64,000 nucleotides of DNA from the NCBI RefSeq assembly GCF_039555335.1, contig NC_092640.1, positions 39,228,295-39,292,294 of the forward strand. Direction: 5' to 3'. Under the pieces are notes generated by a model. That model had not been told where the DNA came from. It was given only the letters and a program-made list of their open reading frames with translations, and made no database searches. Positions 47,374 to 59,150 of the stretch are shown piece by piece. A program made the position numbers and the translations under genes. Each line of letters begins with the position of its first letter. Within the stretch, counting starts at the first letter, position 1. Origin of the DNA: Amphiura filiformis (lineage: Eukaryota > Echinodermata > Ophiuroidea > Amphilepidida > Amphiuridae).

Positions 47374-49070
47374 GGACTGATTTTTAAAAAAATGCCTGGT
47401 GATCCGTGATATAAACCAATTCAAGCAAAGATGAAATTGATCTCTGACAGTCTCTTTGATTATTTTGAATTAAGACAACGACATCAAAATAATAATAACA
47501 TTCATTCCAATGTTTTACAAAAATGTGATATTTATTTAATCATTGAGTGCAAATAAACTGACAAAATAGTTGATACAAATAACATTTAAATAGAAATGCA
47601 CATGACAAAATTATTAACAATCTTGTTGTTTCCATAAAAGAATAATAACAAAAGTAAATTAAAAACACCTTTACAAAAGGTTATAATAAATCAGTTGGGG
47701 GTCAACACAATAATTATTTCATATATTATTACATGATATTTTGGTCAAAGTACTAAATCTTTCTATAGTACAAATAAAACATAATAATTACCATATGCAC
47801 CCCTGTAACTCGCGGCGAGTCCGTGACGTCAACGCGTTGACTCAGCTGTTTCTCGCCTACAAATGCGTGTGTACGCTAGCAAGCGTCATTGATTCACAGA
47901 AAGTAAAACTATTCTAGATTTCATGTATTGATACATCGATATAGATAGATATGTCGGATTTTTATTTTTATTCGAGAAGAATTAATATTACTGGGACCAA
48001 TAAGCAAAAGGGATCGGAAACTCTGTTACACCATTGGTATTGGTTTTGTAACGAAACATTTCGTTAATATCGACATCGGCATTACAAATTCCTAAAGCAA
48101 TGTGGGACGGTATTGGCAGTTTTGGAACACATTGAACTATGACCTATCGGGGAAATTACTATTGCTAATTAATTATTATTCATTAATTTGTTATTGCAAT
48201 AATATTAAGAACATTTTGAATAATTAATATGTGAAATAACCACGTTTTTATTCTAGTAAAACAATTACGGATAGTTGAAGAATCTTTTTAAGATCCATTA
48301 AAAGTTTCCCTGCTGGTCAGTTGGTACTGTTTTAGTTTGCTTTTTTGCTCAATTACGGATAGGTCAGAATGCAAGGTGTCTCAAAACTGCAAAAACTGTC
48401 CGACGGTGCATTGGCGATTTCAATGCCGATTTGGCTTATTCCCAAAAGCCTTTTCGAAAAAAACGATTACGTAGTTATGTCATAGTTTTGGTTTTTGTCT
48501 AGCATTACCGAAGAGGTAATCATCGTATTGGCGGGGTTGCATATTACCCATTCTAGTCATCGGTTTCATTATTAAATAGTAATTTTATTTAATCAGTTCT
48601 TTTTATGCAGAACAGCATCAATAACTTTTCAAAATAAAATGACCTTACAAAGTTAAGTAGTGCTTGATTCAATTGTATAAATGAAAAATTGCTCACGATG
48701 GAATTGGAAAGGTGAGCAAATCCAACATTTTTGTCAGCTTACCAAAACTATATAACAAGTCAATATTTGAAATGGTCAAAGTAGGAATTGTTAAAAACCC
48801 GGAAGAAATATCACTATCACAATACAAAATTATTTTTCCAACCATATAAGTGATGCATGTTGGGTGATTTAGCAGTCAAGAGCTTCTGATTTCTTTTGTA
48901 TTTAGTCGTAGTAAGTAGCAAGGGATTTCCTCTCCACAGATTGGTTCGTGGACTAGATTAGACCACCAGACCACTTAGCTATTAAGAGCTGGACATAAAA
49001 GAGCTAATGTAAGCTCTGCAATTAAAAAGACCTTATCAGGGGCTATATTCAGGATACTAGATTATCAAAG
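47374..49070. other. Long stretch with nothing recognised
   Basis: Mostly AT-rich. A short GC-richer patch at 47815-47890 (GCGGCGAGTCCGTGACGTCA) contains a TGACGTCA palindrome but no associated exon was found. Confidence 0.4.
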
Positions 49071-49077
49071 CTTCTAG

Positions 49078-49200
49078 GTTGGGATTACCTGCAGTTAAGG
49101 TACTCGCATCTTACGCACGAGGTCCCAGGTTCGGTCCCTGGTGGCGGAAAGTTGCAGGTGTATTGGCTTGAAGATAATCCGAAGTTAACTGATAACATCT
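49078..49200 (+). repeat. tRNA-derived SINE
   Basis: B-box GGTTCGGTCCC at 49129-49139, then GTGTATTGGCTTGAAGATAA, whose GTATTGGCTTG also follows the SINE head at 21455. Confidence 0.5.
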
Positions 49201-49647
49201 CGAACTCTTGGTAACTAAATGGTAACTATATTCACCTAGTCCACGTACTTGGCATACTTAAACTCGGACTTCCACTTATCCTATGGTACGTATAGAAAAA
49301 AAAAATCATGAGAACACTCCGTTGGTTCCGTGTATTGAGAGCCATACATATACATGAAATCCGGGAATCCCAGTCAGTTCAAGAAAAAACGGATGTTAAC
49401 CCCTGGCTGACCCCATCTGTCCCGGATGTTTACCCAATGAAGCAGTACAATAACAATAGTAGAATACATATACGTGAAATGTATAACTTTACCTTTACCG
49501 ACTTATAGACTAAATATTTTTATTTTTTAAAAACCTTCTTCTCCGTTATAAACAATCTGAATTTATAGTTTGTGCCAATGGACATAGTGACTTTCAATCT
49601 TTATTTTCATGTTTTCGATGGGCAGAAAAAACTCATAATGTGCATTT

Positions 49648-50145
49648 TTACTGAAAAGAAAACGAGCAAGGTACACCAACTTGATGTGGGGAAACATGTA
49701 AAATACAGACTAGACAATGTGCGGGGGGCAAAACCAGCAAATGTAGGCATAGGAAGTAGGCAAAGTTCGATAGCCAAAAATGGCTAGTTCCAATGCTCAC
49801 AAAAGTGCTAAACCTGCAAAAACAACAAGGATCAATGATATAAACTGCTCTTCTTCAGGGACAGACAACAAAATATAAAAGCTGAAGAAGAGCAGTTTAT
49901 CTGCTCGAAACGTCGGTTGTTTTTTGTCTGTTTGGTTTTGTTTGTCTGCTCCAGGTTATTTTGTACTGTTTTGCTGACACTTCTGTGGGCTCTGAAATTG
50001 GCAATTTTTGGCTATCGAACTTTGCCTACTTCCTATGCCTACATTTGCTGGTTTTGCCCCCCCCTGCATATTGTCTAGTCTGTATTTAACATGTTTCCCC
50101 ACATCAAGTTGGTGTACCTTGCTCGTTTTCTTTTCTGTTGTTCAT
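49648..50145. repeat. Inverted pair of repeat ends with GAAACGTCGG core (Penelope-terminus-like)
   Basis: The left arm (AACGAGCAAGGTACACCAAC, GTTCGATAGCCAAAAA) is mirrored at 49990-50145 (TTTTTGGCTATCGAAC, GTTGGTGTACCTTGCTCGTT). Near the centre CTGAAGAAGAGCAGTTTAT occurs in both orientations (49839-49858 minus, 49882-49900 plus). The plus copy continues CTGCTCGAAACGTC. This resembles the hammerhead-ribozyme-bearing ends known for Penelope-like elements, but the catalytic core is not a perfect match. Confidence 0.55.
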
Positions 50146-51373
50146 ATTCAAGGTATCCTCTTGTATCATTTATTGATCCTTGATGTGTTTTGTGTCCTCG
50201 TCCGTTGGATTCACCATTACCCACTTTTTTTGCATTTTTACTGTTACCCATAAGAGTAACACAATATCAAATTTGATGAAATTGTTATTTTGCACAGGTC
50301 ATAAAACACTCTTAATTGATAAAAAAAAATGTTTTTGTGAGCCCTGCAAGTTGACATTGACGTTTGTACGATTTGTCAGTTTTACCTATTTGCTAAATAG
50401 GTAATAATGAAATGCACATAAATATGAGGTTTTTCCCGTCCAGCGACGATGTTACAGATTTTGTCAGCAATAAAGGAAGACCAATGAATAAACGCTCGGA
50501 ATAAACCTTTCGGTAAATCAATCCCAGAATCCTTTAGTAATCGTCACTGAGAACTGACATGCGTAGTATCGCTTATAGCAATCACAACCGCAGTACTAAT
50601 GATGACCTATTATAAACGATGCTGCACATCGCAGTGACCTACTTAGGATTACTTTCGCAATTTACCGAAATGATCTATTTATATTCTAAATAACTTCTGC
50701 AATCGCCAAAAACTTAATATTTTATGACTAAGAACAAATTATTCAAAAAGTCGCAGTGTCGCTTTTTCAAATATTACAAAGACCATTATTATTGCTTTGA
50801 AAATTCGGAAGGTAAACAAAGGACGTTCAAACAAGAGTGCACTATAACAAAAATTACAAGTTTGATCACAGCTCCAAATGACAAATTGATTTTTGGTTGC
50901 AATATATCTGACATTTCTAAATTTTAAAAGTATTCTATGGCCTTTTTGACAACAATATCAAATTTAATTTAATTTTGACAATTGGATTATCAGTGCTTGA
51001 ATATAAGGCTAAAGTATACTTATATAATAATTCGAGAAAGTTGAAATATGGAATTTGTTCTTATTATAAAACAACCTGAAGTAGACAGAATCATTGCAAA
51101 CTAAGCTTCTCAGCGCTTTATATCAACTAATATAATTATTCTTTGGGAATATTTTCTACTTTACTACAGATTACAATATTGACATGATAACAATAGATAA
51201 TTCGTATTATTATAAAAATAAAAACACATTCAATTTATATATCTTATTTTTCATCATATTTTAAAAATACGATTACATCAGAGTTGACCCATATTAAAGA
51301 GATTAATACGTAGATACATTTTTTAACCACCAGCATTCCTATTTACAACTTACAAGTTGTACTTCATAATCTG
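50146..51373. other. AT-rich intergenic, nothing recognised
   Basis: No splice-bounded open frame or known repeat seen. Confidence 0.4.
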
Positions 51374-51745
51374 AGACAGAATATAAAGAATAGTTTGCGT
51401 CTGATATCACTGTCAATCAAACTTCCTACGACCCTTGATTGGCTAGTAGAGCGTAAAAGGAATCTTGATTCATCTGGTGCCTTTCTCGGAAAATTACAGT
51501 ACTTTTATAAGGCAATAAGGCAAAAAGCAACGTTTCTAGGCATTGTTGAGATGATGCCTTCAGGAAAGAAAATTCATATTACTAAGATCTAACTTTTGAG
51601 ACGGCGTGTATGTTTGAATGTGCAAAATTAACCATAAGGCACGCTGTTTTACCGCCGCGTTAAGAAACTCAACTTTCAAGACAATAAATCGTCCCTAAGT
51701 TTGATTGACAGTTGACGTCAGACGCATACTAGTCTTTTTATTTCT
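51374..51745. mobile_element. AAAGACAGAGA...CGTCTGA inverted-repeat element, copy 2
   Basis: TTGCGTCTGATATCACTGTC at the left mirrors TTGACAGTTGACGTCAGACG at the right. The interior CTTTTATAAGGCAATAAGGC and GCATTGTTGAGATG match 32278-32690. Confidence 0.7.
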
Positions 51746-52310
51746 TTATTACATTATCAGGTGTTGGAAGGCTAGCGATGAACCTTGACCGTTTTTGAAA
51801 ATCCCAAAAAACCTTTGCAATTGGACACCGATCGCAAATATTCACTCCGCAAAATTTGACGTGCGCGCAGTGAAAATATACGCATCGATAAAACGTCGTC
51901 AGGGGTCCAATAGTTTCTGGATTTTCCGAAGAGGTGAATTAAAGAGAGTGCCATAATTTCTTTATACTTTATAAACGTTCTGACGAAGCGAGTATAAATC
52001 ACTAGGGAATTGACTATCGAAATGTGATTTGTTATCTGTAGGTTCGGCTCCTCCCCCTTGTCAGAAAAAAATTATGGCAAACAGTTGAGGAAGAATAGCA
52101 ATAGCATAACACGACGTAACAATCAGTGTTTTGAAGCATGTGTCGTATCAACTGTGTTATTGAGATTTGTTAAACGTTGGTAAAGATTGGGAAAAACCCC
52201 AAAAATGAAGAGTATTCAACATTTTTACAGAACTTTGACCTGCAATACCTGAACTTCTTTTAACGTAACAATTTGACGCTACGCTAGAAGATCAGTCAGC
52301 CTGATCACGC

Positions 52311-52536
52311 ATCCGGGATGTTTATTTTTTTCTGCAACCATAACGGCACGCAAAATTTTTATAACCCATAGGAACACATAGGATTAGGGTTAGGGTTAGG
52401 GTAAGTGTTAGGGTTAGGGTTAGGGTTAGGGTAAGTGTTAGGTTTAGGGTAAGTGTCAGGGTTAGGGTTAGGGTTAGGGCTTAATAAAATTTTGCGTCCC
52501 GTTATGGTTGCAGAAAATAATTACGCGGGACAGGAT
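52311..52536. mobile_element. Inverted-repeat element enclosing telomere-like TTAGGG repeats
   Basis: The left arm TTTCTGCAACCATAACGGCA, CGCAAAATTTT is mirrored by AAAATTTTGCGTCCCGTTAT, GGTTGCAGAAAATAA. Outer blocks ATCCGGGATGT / CGCGGGACAGGAT partly pair. Between the arms, 52381-52482 is an array of TTAGGG with variant units (TAAGTG, TTTAGGG). Confidence 0.8.
52381..52482 (+). repeat. Interstitial (TTAGGG)n with variant units
   Basis: About fourteen telomere-like units, broken by TAAGTGTTAGGG and TTTAGGG variants, entirely inside an inverted-repeat element. Confidence 0.9.
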
Positions 52537-53912
52537 ACAAATCTAATATCAGTCCCAGAACAACGCCAAATATGGATTAAAAGACCTTTGACCTTGGATG
52601 TACAACAGCATGTTATGATCTAATTGGAAACTGTGCACATCAACAAACACCATTTCTATCAAAAAGGCAACGTCTGATATAATTTGAAACCACATAAATT
52701 ACTAGAGTTGGTTCTTCTCTTGGATTTGGACCAAGCTTTAGAATATCGAATGTTGCGTTTTGAAATAAAACAAACCAGAAATTTATCACCCATTGTAAAA
52801 GATATGACACATGTACCGAATACATGTACATACATTGGCTGACCTTGTGGATTTCCTGGCCCAGCCATGCTAACCACATAAGGAGATTATACGATTAACC
52901 TAGTGCAGCTATTGTCATAGCAGGGTATTATTATGTAATACTCCTGATCCATATTTGGCGTTCTCTTGGACTGAATATAGCCACTCCAATAACACACACA
53001 AAAGATCCAGTAGATCGGACTGAATTCGGACATTCCAAAGTTTGATAACCACACAAAAAGGTACATTTTACTACCCAACTCTGTTAATTATGTCTGCTCT
53101 TTCAAAAACGCTCAAAGATGTGGATTATTTAGCATACCAAATTGACACCAACTTTAAAGATAATTATACGAGAGTGTAATTGCATACAGCAATGGACTAT
53201 TATGAGGCTGTTGTATTAACGTTATATGGTAATTCCAAATTCTATACAAAACATGAATGATGCAACATCTTCTATTTGTAACTTTTATTTTTTGTACAAA
53301 AACATAATTCAGGACCGATTAATATATCAAGTCATTGCTTGAATTTGTAACTAGAAAGCAATGTGTATAACACATCCAATAAGAATATTATTGGGAAGAG
53401 AGCTAAAGAAATATTCTTAATTCTTAAAACAAACAACTTATCTTCAAATATTTTATATAAAATCGATTTTCAGTTTTTTTTTATAATAACCCTTAAAGAT
53501 ATAATGATATTACTATGGCTTGATAATGCCGAAAATACTTATGCATAGACTATGAATATTTCCAGTCGGAAATTTCCTGCCGTAATGGGCGCTCAGTCAG
53601 CGCCTAGATGCATCTGGTAAATTCTATCATATAAAGTCAGCCGTTTTGATGCGATCTACTGTCTGCCAAAATCAACTCGTATAAGCCTACCTTCATCAAT
53701 TCAGTCCGACACATTGGGCTACCGTCATGGTATTCTAGTTGAAATATAGTCCGCTGTGTATTTCAATTGGAATGGCCCATTTGATGGATGTCTCAAATGT
53801 TACTAACCTTTAAAAATCAAGTTTCTGGGAAAATCAGCTTACACCAATCTAAAAACGCAACTTTATATATAGCTTCAATTCAATATATTTGTGTATATTC
53901 TCAGTCATCCAG
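52537..53912. other. Intergenic, nothing recognised
   Basis: A minus-strand frame near 52659-52877 starts MAGPGNPQGQPMY, but no donor or partner exon supports it. Confidence 0.35.
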
Positions 53913-54077
53913 GTATATAAAATATCAAAATTGATAATTAAAATTTAGTCAACTGGACTTACTATTTTTGACTGGCGACGTTTCATTCTAGAAGCATCCA
54001 GGATATAATGTGAAACGTCGCCAGTCAAAAATAGTAAGTCCAGTTGACTAGATTTTAATAATCAATTTTGATATATA
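53913..54077. mobile_element. Fold-back element with 40-bp perfect arms
   Basis: TAGTCAACTGGACTTACTAT, then TTTTGACTGGCGACGTTTCA, is exactly mirrored (TGAAACGTCGCCAGTCAAAA, then ATAGTAAGTCCAGTTGACTA). Outer parts (TATCAAAATTGATAATTAAA / TTTTAATAATCAATTTTGAT) also pair with few mismatches. The loop is about 25 bp. Confidence 0.9.
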
Positions 54078-56104
54078 CCTTCAAGTTTATTACAACAGGG
54101 CTGATAACTTTTGTGACATTCCAAATAATGGACTATTTGTATGTTTCTCGAATTAATGAGATGCAAATACATATCATGCTGGTAAAAAGGTACGCTGCAT
54201 AAATCATTGCCTTAATGCTCAACAGTCAGCGGCCATTTTGTTCGCAGTCTCAAACTAGGACTGATTACCTCTCTCTCTCTCTTAAAATAGTTGTGTTTAT
54301 TTTTTTTTACAAAAGTAAGTCACGTGGGAGGTAAAGCTTATCTCCTGGAGGCGCGAGACATGAACCTTTCATGTACACACAAAACGGCTGAAAATATACC
54401 AACTCTGCTAGGAGGCTTTAATGAAAACAATCTGCCCTATACTTCTCAATATTATACTTACAGTTTTCAGCAAGGTTCTTCAGCGGTCTGCCAATTTGGC
54501 GCTGTTTACAACGTAAATACGGAAGTGGGGTTCTGATTGGCTAATTGAATCAATGTTATCATCGCATTGACACCCATTTGCCTTTTACGCAATAATCAGT
54601 AAGAGCAGCGAGACACTGTTGAAGGACCTTGTCGAATAGTGTAATAATTCAAACACAATAAATCTGTTTATCCAGATACTTGATAATTATGAACCTGTCC
54701 ACTTGTGCCACTGGGGAAAAAAAAGGGGGGGGGGCATGTCCCTTCCCCTATCGTTGTGAAAACTTGAATTTTCTCAAGGATGCGTCAAATGTTGCAACAT
54801 AATACTCACCCGGTATACTTACAGCAATATTTTAACATTTAAAGAAATAGAATTGTATATATTTTCCTCAAAATGTTGGTTTTTAGGCTGTCAGGTATGT
54901 GCCCTTTTAATTTTGACCCGAACAGATGAGGCAAAATAAAGAAAATCGCTACTTCATTCCGCATTCGCATCTGTCGTCAACGGTTGTCACTATATCGATC
55001 GTGACTGAGAGTGGTCCTTTTGATGTGCACGCAATGTACGTACAGTGTAATGAGCATCGCGTTCGGCTCATTCTGATCGTAATAATTAAACGAAATACAC
55101 TCAATCGTTTTGAGCACCTGAAGCCTTGAGTACATTGCATAATATTGTAACAATCAGATTTTTGAAAAACATTCAGGGCGTCTTCCTTAGCAAATGTTAT
55201 AATATTGCTTTAATTTGTTCTCACCAACAGAATTATTGATCGCTTACAAAATTACTTTATGAAAACAATGATTTTTTCTATGCTGTCCTATAATGTGTTT
55301 AAATAATTATATTATAGCCCATGATCGTGTATAGACTCGATCCTCACTAACAAGTTCATGTCTGCATAATGTCGTAACGACTGACTGTAGGTGAGTAACA
55401 AAGGAGTGAGATTCCTGCTAATCCAAAACTATAAACAAAGTCGGAAATCCATTGATGTCGACACACTGGGAACATGCATGCGAGCCAAACCAACATATTG
55501 GTTCCAATCATTACTTTTATCCGAGAGACTTGTTACTGAAATGATAAAACTCGTACTTCGCCGGGGTTGTACTACATATTTTAAAATATTTGTAATCTTT
55601 AAATGTAGCAAAACAGTTATGAAGTTCAAAATATCTAACTTATCATTTAAATTCTGAAGTATTCGATGTGCTTTTACCCTATTATAATCTAGTGCCAACA
55701 CAACTCAAGAAACAGGTACCGTACTCATAATAAATAACCAAGTTAATCGACAGTTAGTAAAGAAAAATAGTTCTATATACTACTTCCTATGGGCATTAAT
55801 GCTTGGTGGGGAAGGATCCTGAGTACATATAGTTCATAAAAATGCGGGCAGGATGTATAGCTATAGAATAAAAGCAACCTCTTTCCCATGCTAACTATAA
55901 TTTATTTGTACAGATGACGGTTGGATGCTAACAAAGTAAACGTTTTATGCGTATGCAGGCGATCGCCAAGTAATAAAAAATCATCAGCATAATGCAATTA
56001 ATTTAGCAGCAGCCTCAATACAGTAATCAGTTTTCATTTGTTTCACACATTTTGTGTGATGATATTGCATTAACAGGCACTCGGTAGTCAAATATATGTT
56101 AATG
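54078..56104. other. Intergenic and 3' flank of the proline-rich gene
   Basis: TTTATT at 55901-55906 (AATAAA on the minus strand) lies 200 bp beyond the stop codon of the exon at 56105 and is the likely poly(A) signal of that gene. Nothing else recognised. Confidence 0.45.
55901..55906 (-). terminator. Likely poly(A) signal of the proline-rich gene
   Basis: AATAAA on the minus strand about 200 nt after the stop at 56105-56107. Confidence 0.5.
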
Positions 56105-56837
56105 CTACAAAATTTGACATGCAGAGCTATGTGGTACGTGATCGTTTGATGTATTGGTACTGCTATCTGTCGTCTGAACTCTTCTTGGAGGCGACCTATG
56201 GTCATGTATGATCCGTTTTTCACGTGGTGCCTCGCGGACTGGAGAGAGCTGGTTTGGAGGACTTTGAGGGCGTTTTGGTATCGATCCGTTACTCCCTAAA
56301 TCGTGTGGGCGAGGCTGTTGGGGCGGAGGTGGAGGAACAGGGGAGGTTGTAGGAGAGTCATAGAGAGGGGGACTAGGAGGTGATGAGTTTTCCACATTAT
56401 TTTGTTGCTGCAAACGGTGCAGTTGCTTCTTTTCCATTTGATATGGCGGTGTTATAGCACCCTCTAACTTTCCATGAGCATACCCGGGGTCCATAAAAGA
56501 CTGCATGTTGCCGTGACTGTAATTGACTTGACCAAAATTTAATGTGCCTGTCTTGCTTGAGTCGTTGGATGCGTTGTTGTTATTTGCTGGTGAATTCCGC
56601 GGTGTTGAAGGTCGTTGTTCATCTCGTGAATCGCGATGTGTCCCGATATGTTTTTCTTCATTCTTTATCTTGTCCAATGCCATTCTTATTGGACTCAATG
56701 GGCACCCTGGTGGTTTATCATCGTCTTGTAGAGCTGGTGTTCCAGCACGAGACATTTCCTCGAAGCTTACTGGTGTGTAGACAGATGAGATCAGGGAACC
56801 ACGTCGTGAGTCTATGTGTCTCATTGAACTCCCACCC
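56105..56837 (-). CDS. Last coding exon of a proline-rich protein with a CaaX-like end
   Basis: The acceptor TTTTTGCATTATAG fixes the exon start (phase 2 in). It encodes 243 complete codons to TAG at 56105-56107. Residues near the start (SRRGSLISSVYTPVSFEEM) and SPIRMALDKIKNEEK look conserved. The rest is disordered: an Asn/Ser block, a Gln-rich HRLQQQN segment, a PVPPPPPQQPRP stretch that could bind SH3, WW or EVH1 domains, and basic Pro-Arg segments. The final four residues CQIL fit a CaaX box, where a terminal Leu favours geranylgeranylation. Family not recognised; upstream exons must lie to the right, beyond or among the repeats at 56.9-64 kb. Confidence 0.7.
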
Positions 56838-57258
56838 CTATAATGCAAAAAGAAAACAAAAAAGTGACCTGGTTAGATTGGGTGTTAATACGAGTGGTTC
56901 CTTTCTTGCAGGTGCGTTTCGTTTTAGAGTTGTAGTTGGTAGGTAACGATTGATATTAACAACAGGGAAATGGACCAATAATAATTATGGTAAATAGTCA
57001 AATGTAACTAGAATTAAGGAGCTTTATTAAGACCACTATCGTCTTGCTAGTAACTGAACATGATGCGATAAACAAGGAATTATATCAGCGGCGACGTTAA
57101 TTATTTGTCTTCCGATTAAAACATTTGATGTCATTCTTATGGCATGTGTTAAATGATTGCAATGTCTCTGATGTCACAGCAGCAATATGATTTAAGTGAA
57201 CACTACTTTCTATGTTAATAACTGAATGTTGTCCAATGATTCAATGAGAGTCAACTGC

Positions 57259-57755
57259 CTACTCCCTATTCCAGAAAAAATACAGCGCTAGTTATTTTGA
57301 CTTTAAAAAGAACTATATCATGCTTTGTCATATGAAACATAGGTAAATCCTAATCCTTTATTTAGCTCTAACCGGCAACGAAAGTCAAATTTTAATGTTT
57401 GGTCAATTATTGGAAATAAGGGCTAAAACGCGCGTTTTTTGTATGCTGTGACAATCAAGCCCAAAGACTTTTATATAGACAAATTTTAATTTGTAATTTT
57501 TGGAATACACGTTTTCTAATCTTTTCTATAAACAATTATCAAAATATTAAAACTTTGAGCCAACTTTAGCCTATACTCAAGATTTTGAATGCTTAGACTC
57601 GTCCGAAGTCTTAGAAACTAGTGACTCCACATTTGCATGCTTTTAGCTAAATATTTAAATTTACTTTTATTGGCAGTTAGAACTAATTATGTTTCATTTG
57701 GCAAAACAAGTTAATTCCAAATAATTAGTGATGTTTCTCTCTGGAATCAGGAGTT
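57259..57755. mobile_element. CTACTCCC-type inverted-repeat element, copy 3
   Basis: CTACTCCCTATTCCAGAAAA at the left, CTCTGGAATCAGGAGTTG at the right. The interior shares GACAATCAAGCCCAAAGACT and AAGATTTTGAATGCTTAGAC with the other copies. Confidence 0.72.
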
Positions 57756-59150
57756 GAAACACTAGAATATTAAATATCAATCTATCACGACAAATGTCTT
57801 AAAACCAATACGCTTGCACATTCACAGAATGATCGTTGGATGTCTCGGGTACAAAAAAAATCCTACTCGACTACTTATTCAAAGTTTGAGTGCTTCTGAG
57901 GGACCCACGTATAAGGTGTCTTACAGCGCGTAAGGGTGTGAACGCTAATGTACATTATCAACCAGTGAGAGTGATAGCTCGTATATCTGATTGGGCATAA
58001 TCTGATTGGACAATCGCATGATTCTGGGTGTTACCTGAGGCCGTAGACGATGGCATCATGTTACGCGTTTAACACGCATGTAAAGTTTCGTGTATGTATG
58101 CGTAGACCAAGTGCGCAATACTCGCACGCACTTGTATACGCGAATTTGAAGACGTGAAGTTGTAAACAAGTTTCCTTCATTTTAGAATAAGGGGAGTTTT
58201 TTTTATGACGGTAGCATAATTATTTAAAACAAAACAAAATAGCTGATGGTTTTAAAAGTAAAGAAAGAGAATAAACGACAAACGATGTGATTTTGTGTTA
58301 TTACTATCCTCTACGGTGTGATAGACGACAGGTAGGTTCAAGATTGTTTTATCGTAAGTGCGCCGGAATCCACTACTCAAAATATTAGACCTTCTTGTCC
58401 TCCATTACACGGTAGAGGTTAGTAAAAACAAAAAAATCTTATCGTTAATTCTCTAAGTAATGTTGGTTAAAAATAAGAGTTAGTCGACGCTATCCTAAAG
58501 CAGGATGTTCTAGTTGGTAGAATTTGTCCCCATTATCCCCTCTACATAATAAACATGAAGAATCTCTATAATTAGTTCGTTAATGAAAGTCAAGGCCATT
58601 AGAAGATGGTGGACTTCTTGTTGATTGGCTATGTATAAATGTGTTATTGTGGCACGAAACTAGAATGTTAGCACGGCAAAAATATTAGTAATCAAAACGA
58701 GTTTAATTTGCCATTTCATTTGATTAATTTTAAACAGAATATGCAAGAAAATAAATTGCTCTCTTAAAGCCATAATGTACGATCTTATAATATGAAATTG
58801 GTTATTTTTTTTCTTCAAACTTGATTTTTTTTTATTTGTTAATGTTTACACATGTCCCAACTTGCACCTAAATGGAATCGGCCAAATTTATTGTCTTTGT
58901 AGGTCAACAGAGCAAAGTTCGACATATTATCATAATTTAAAAATTATGATAATATGTCCTTCCATAGAACTGCATGTTAAATGGCCAAAATAACCAGTGG
59001 GGTTTCTTTCACTTTACCATGTTATTTCAACTTAAAATGAGATCGCAAAACTCTAACGCACTCATCAAAATATATTGCGTTCGTAGTCAAGTTATCCATG
59101 TGCATCAAATAGGTAAAGTTTTTATGAGACAAATTTCAAAACTATGTACG
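57756..59150. other. Probable intron or intergenic DNA, one perfect palindrome
   Basis: No exon recognised. A perfect 18-bp inverted repeat with a 2-bp spacer lies at 58921-58958. Confidence 0.4.
58921..58958. repeat. Perfect palindrome, 18-bp arms
   Basis: GACATATTATCATAATTT, two A bases, then its exact reverse complement. Confidence 0.92.

Noticed and set aside
49308-49508. Penelope-like endonuclease tail
   Set aside because: RAIHIHEIRESQSVQ weakly recalls the C-terminus of such elements, but no other part of the domain is adjacent.
52381-52482. A true chromosome end or fusion point
   Set aside because: The array is only about 100 bp, contains variant units and is bounded by transposon-like arms.
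52659-52877. First exon beginning MAGPGNPQGQPMY
   Set aside because: The N-terminus looks plausible, but there is no acceptable donor and no partner exon was found.
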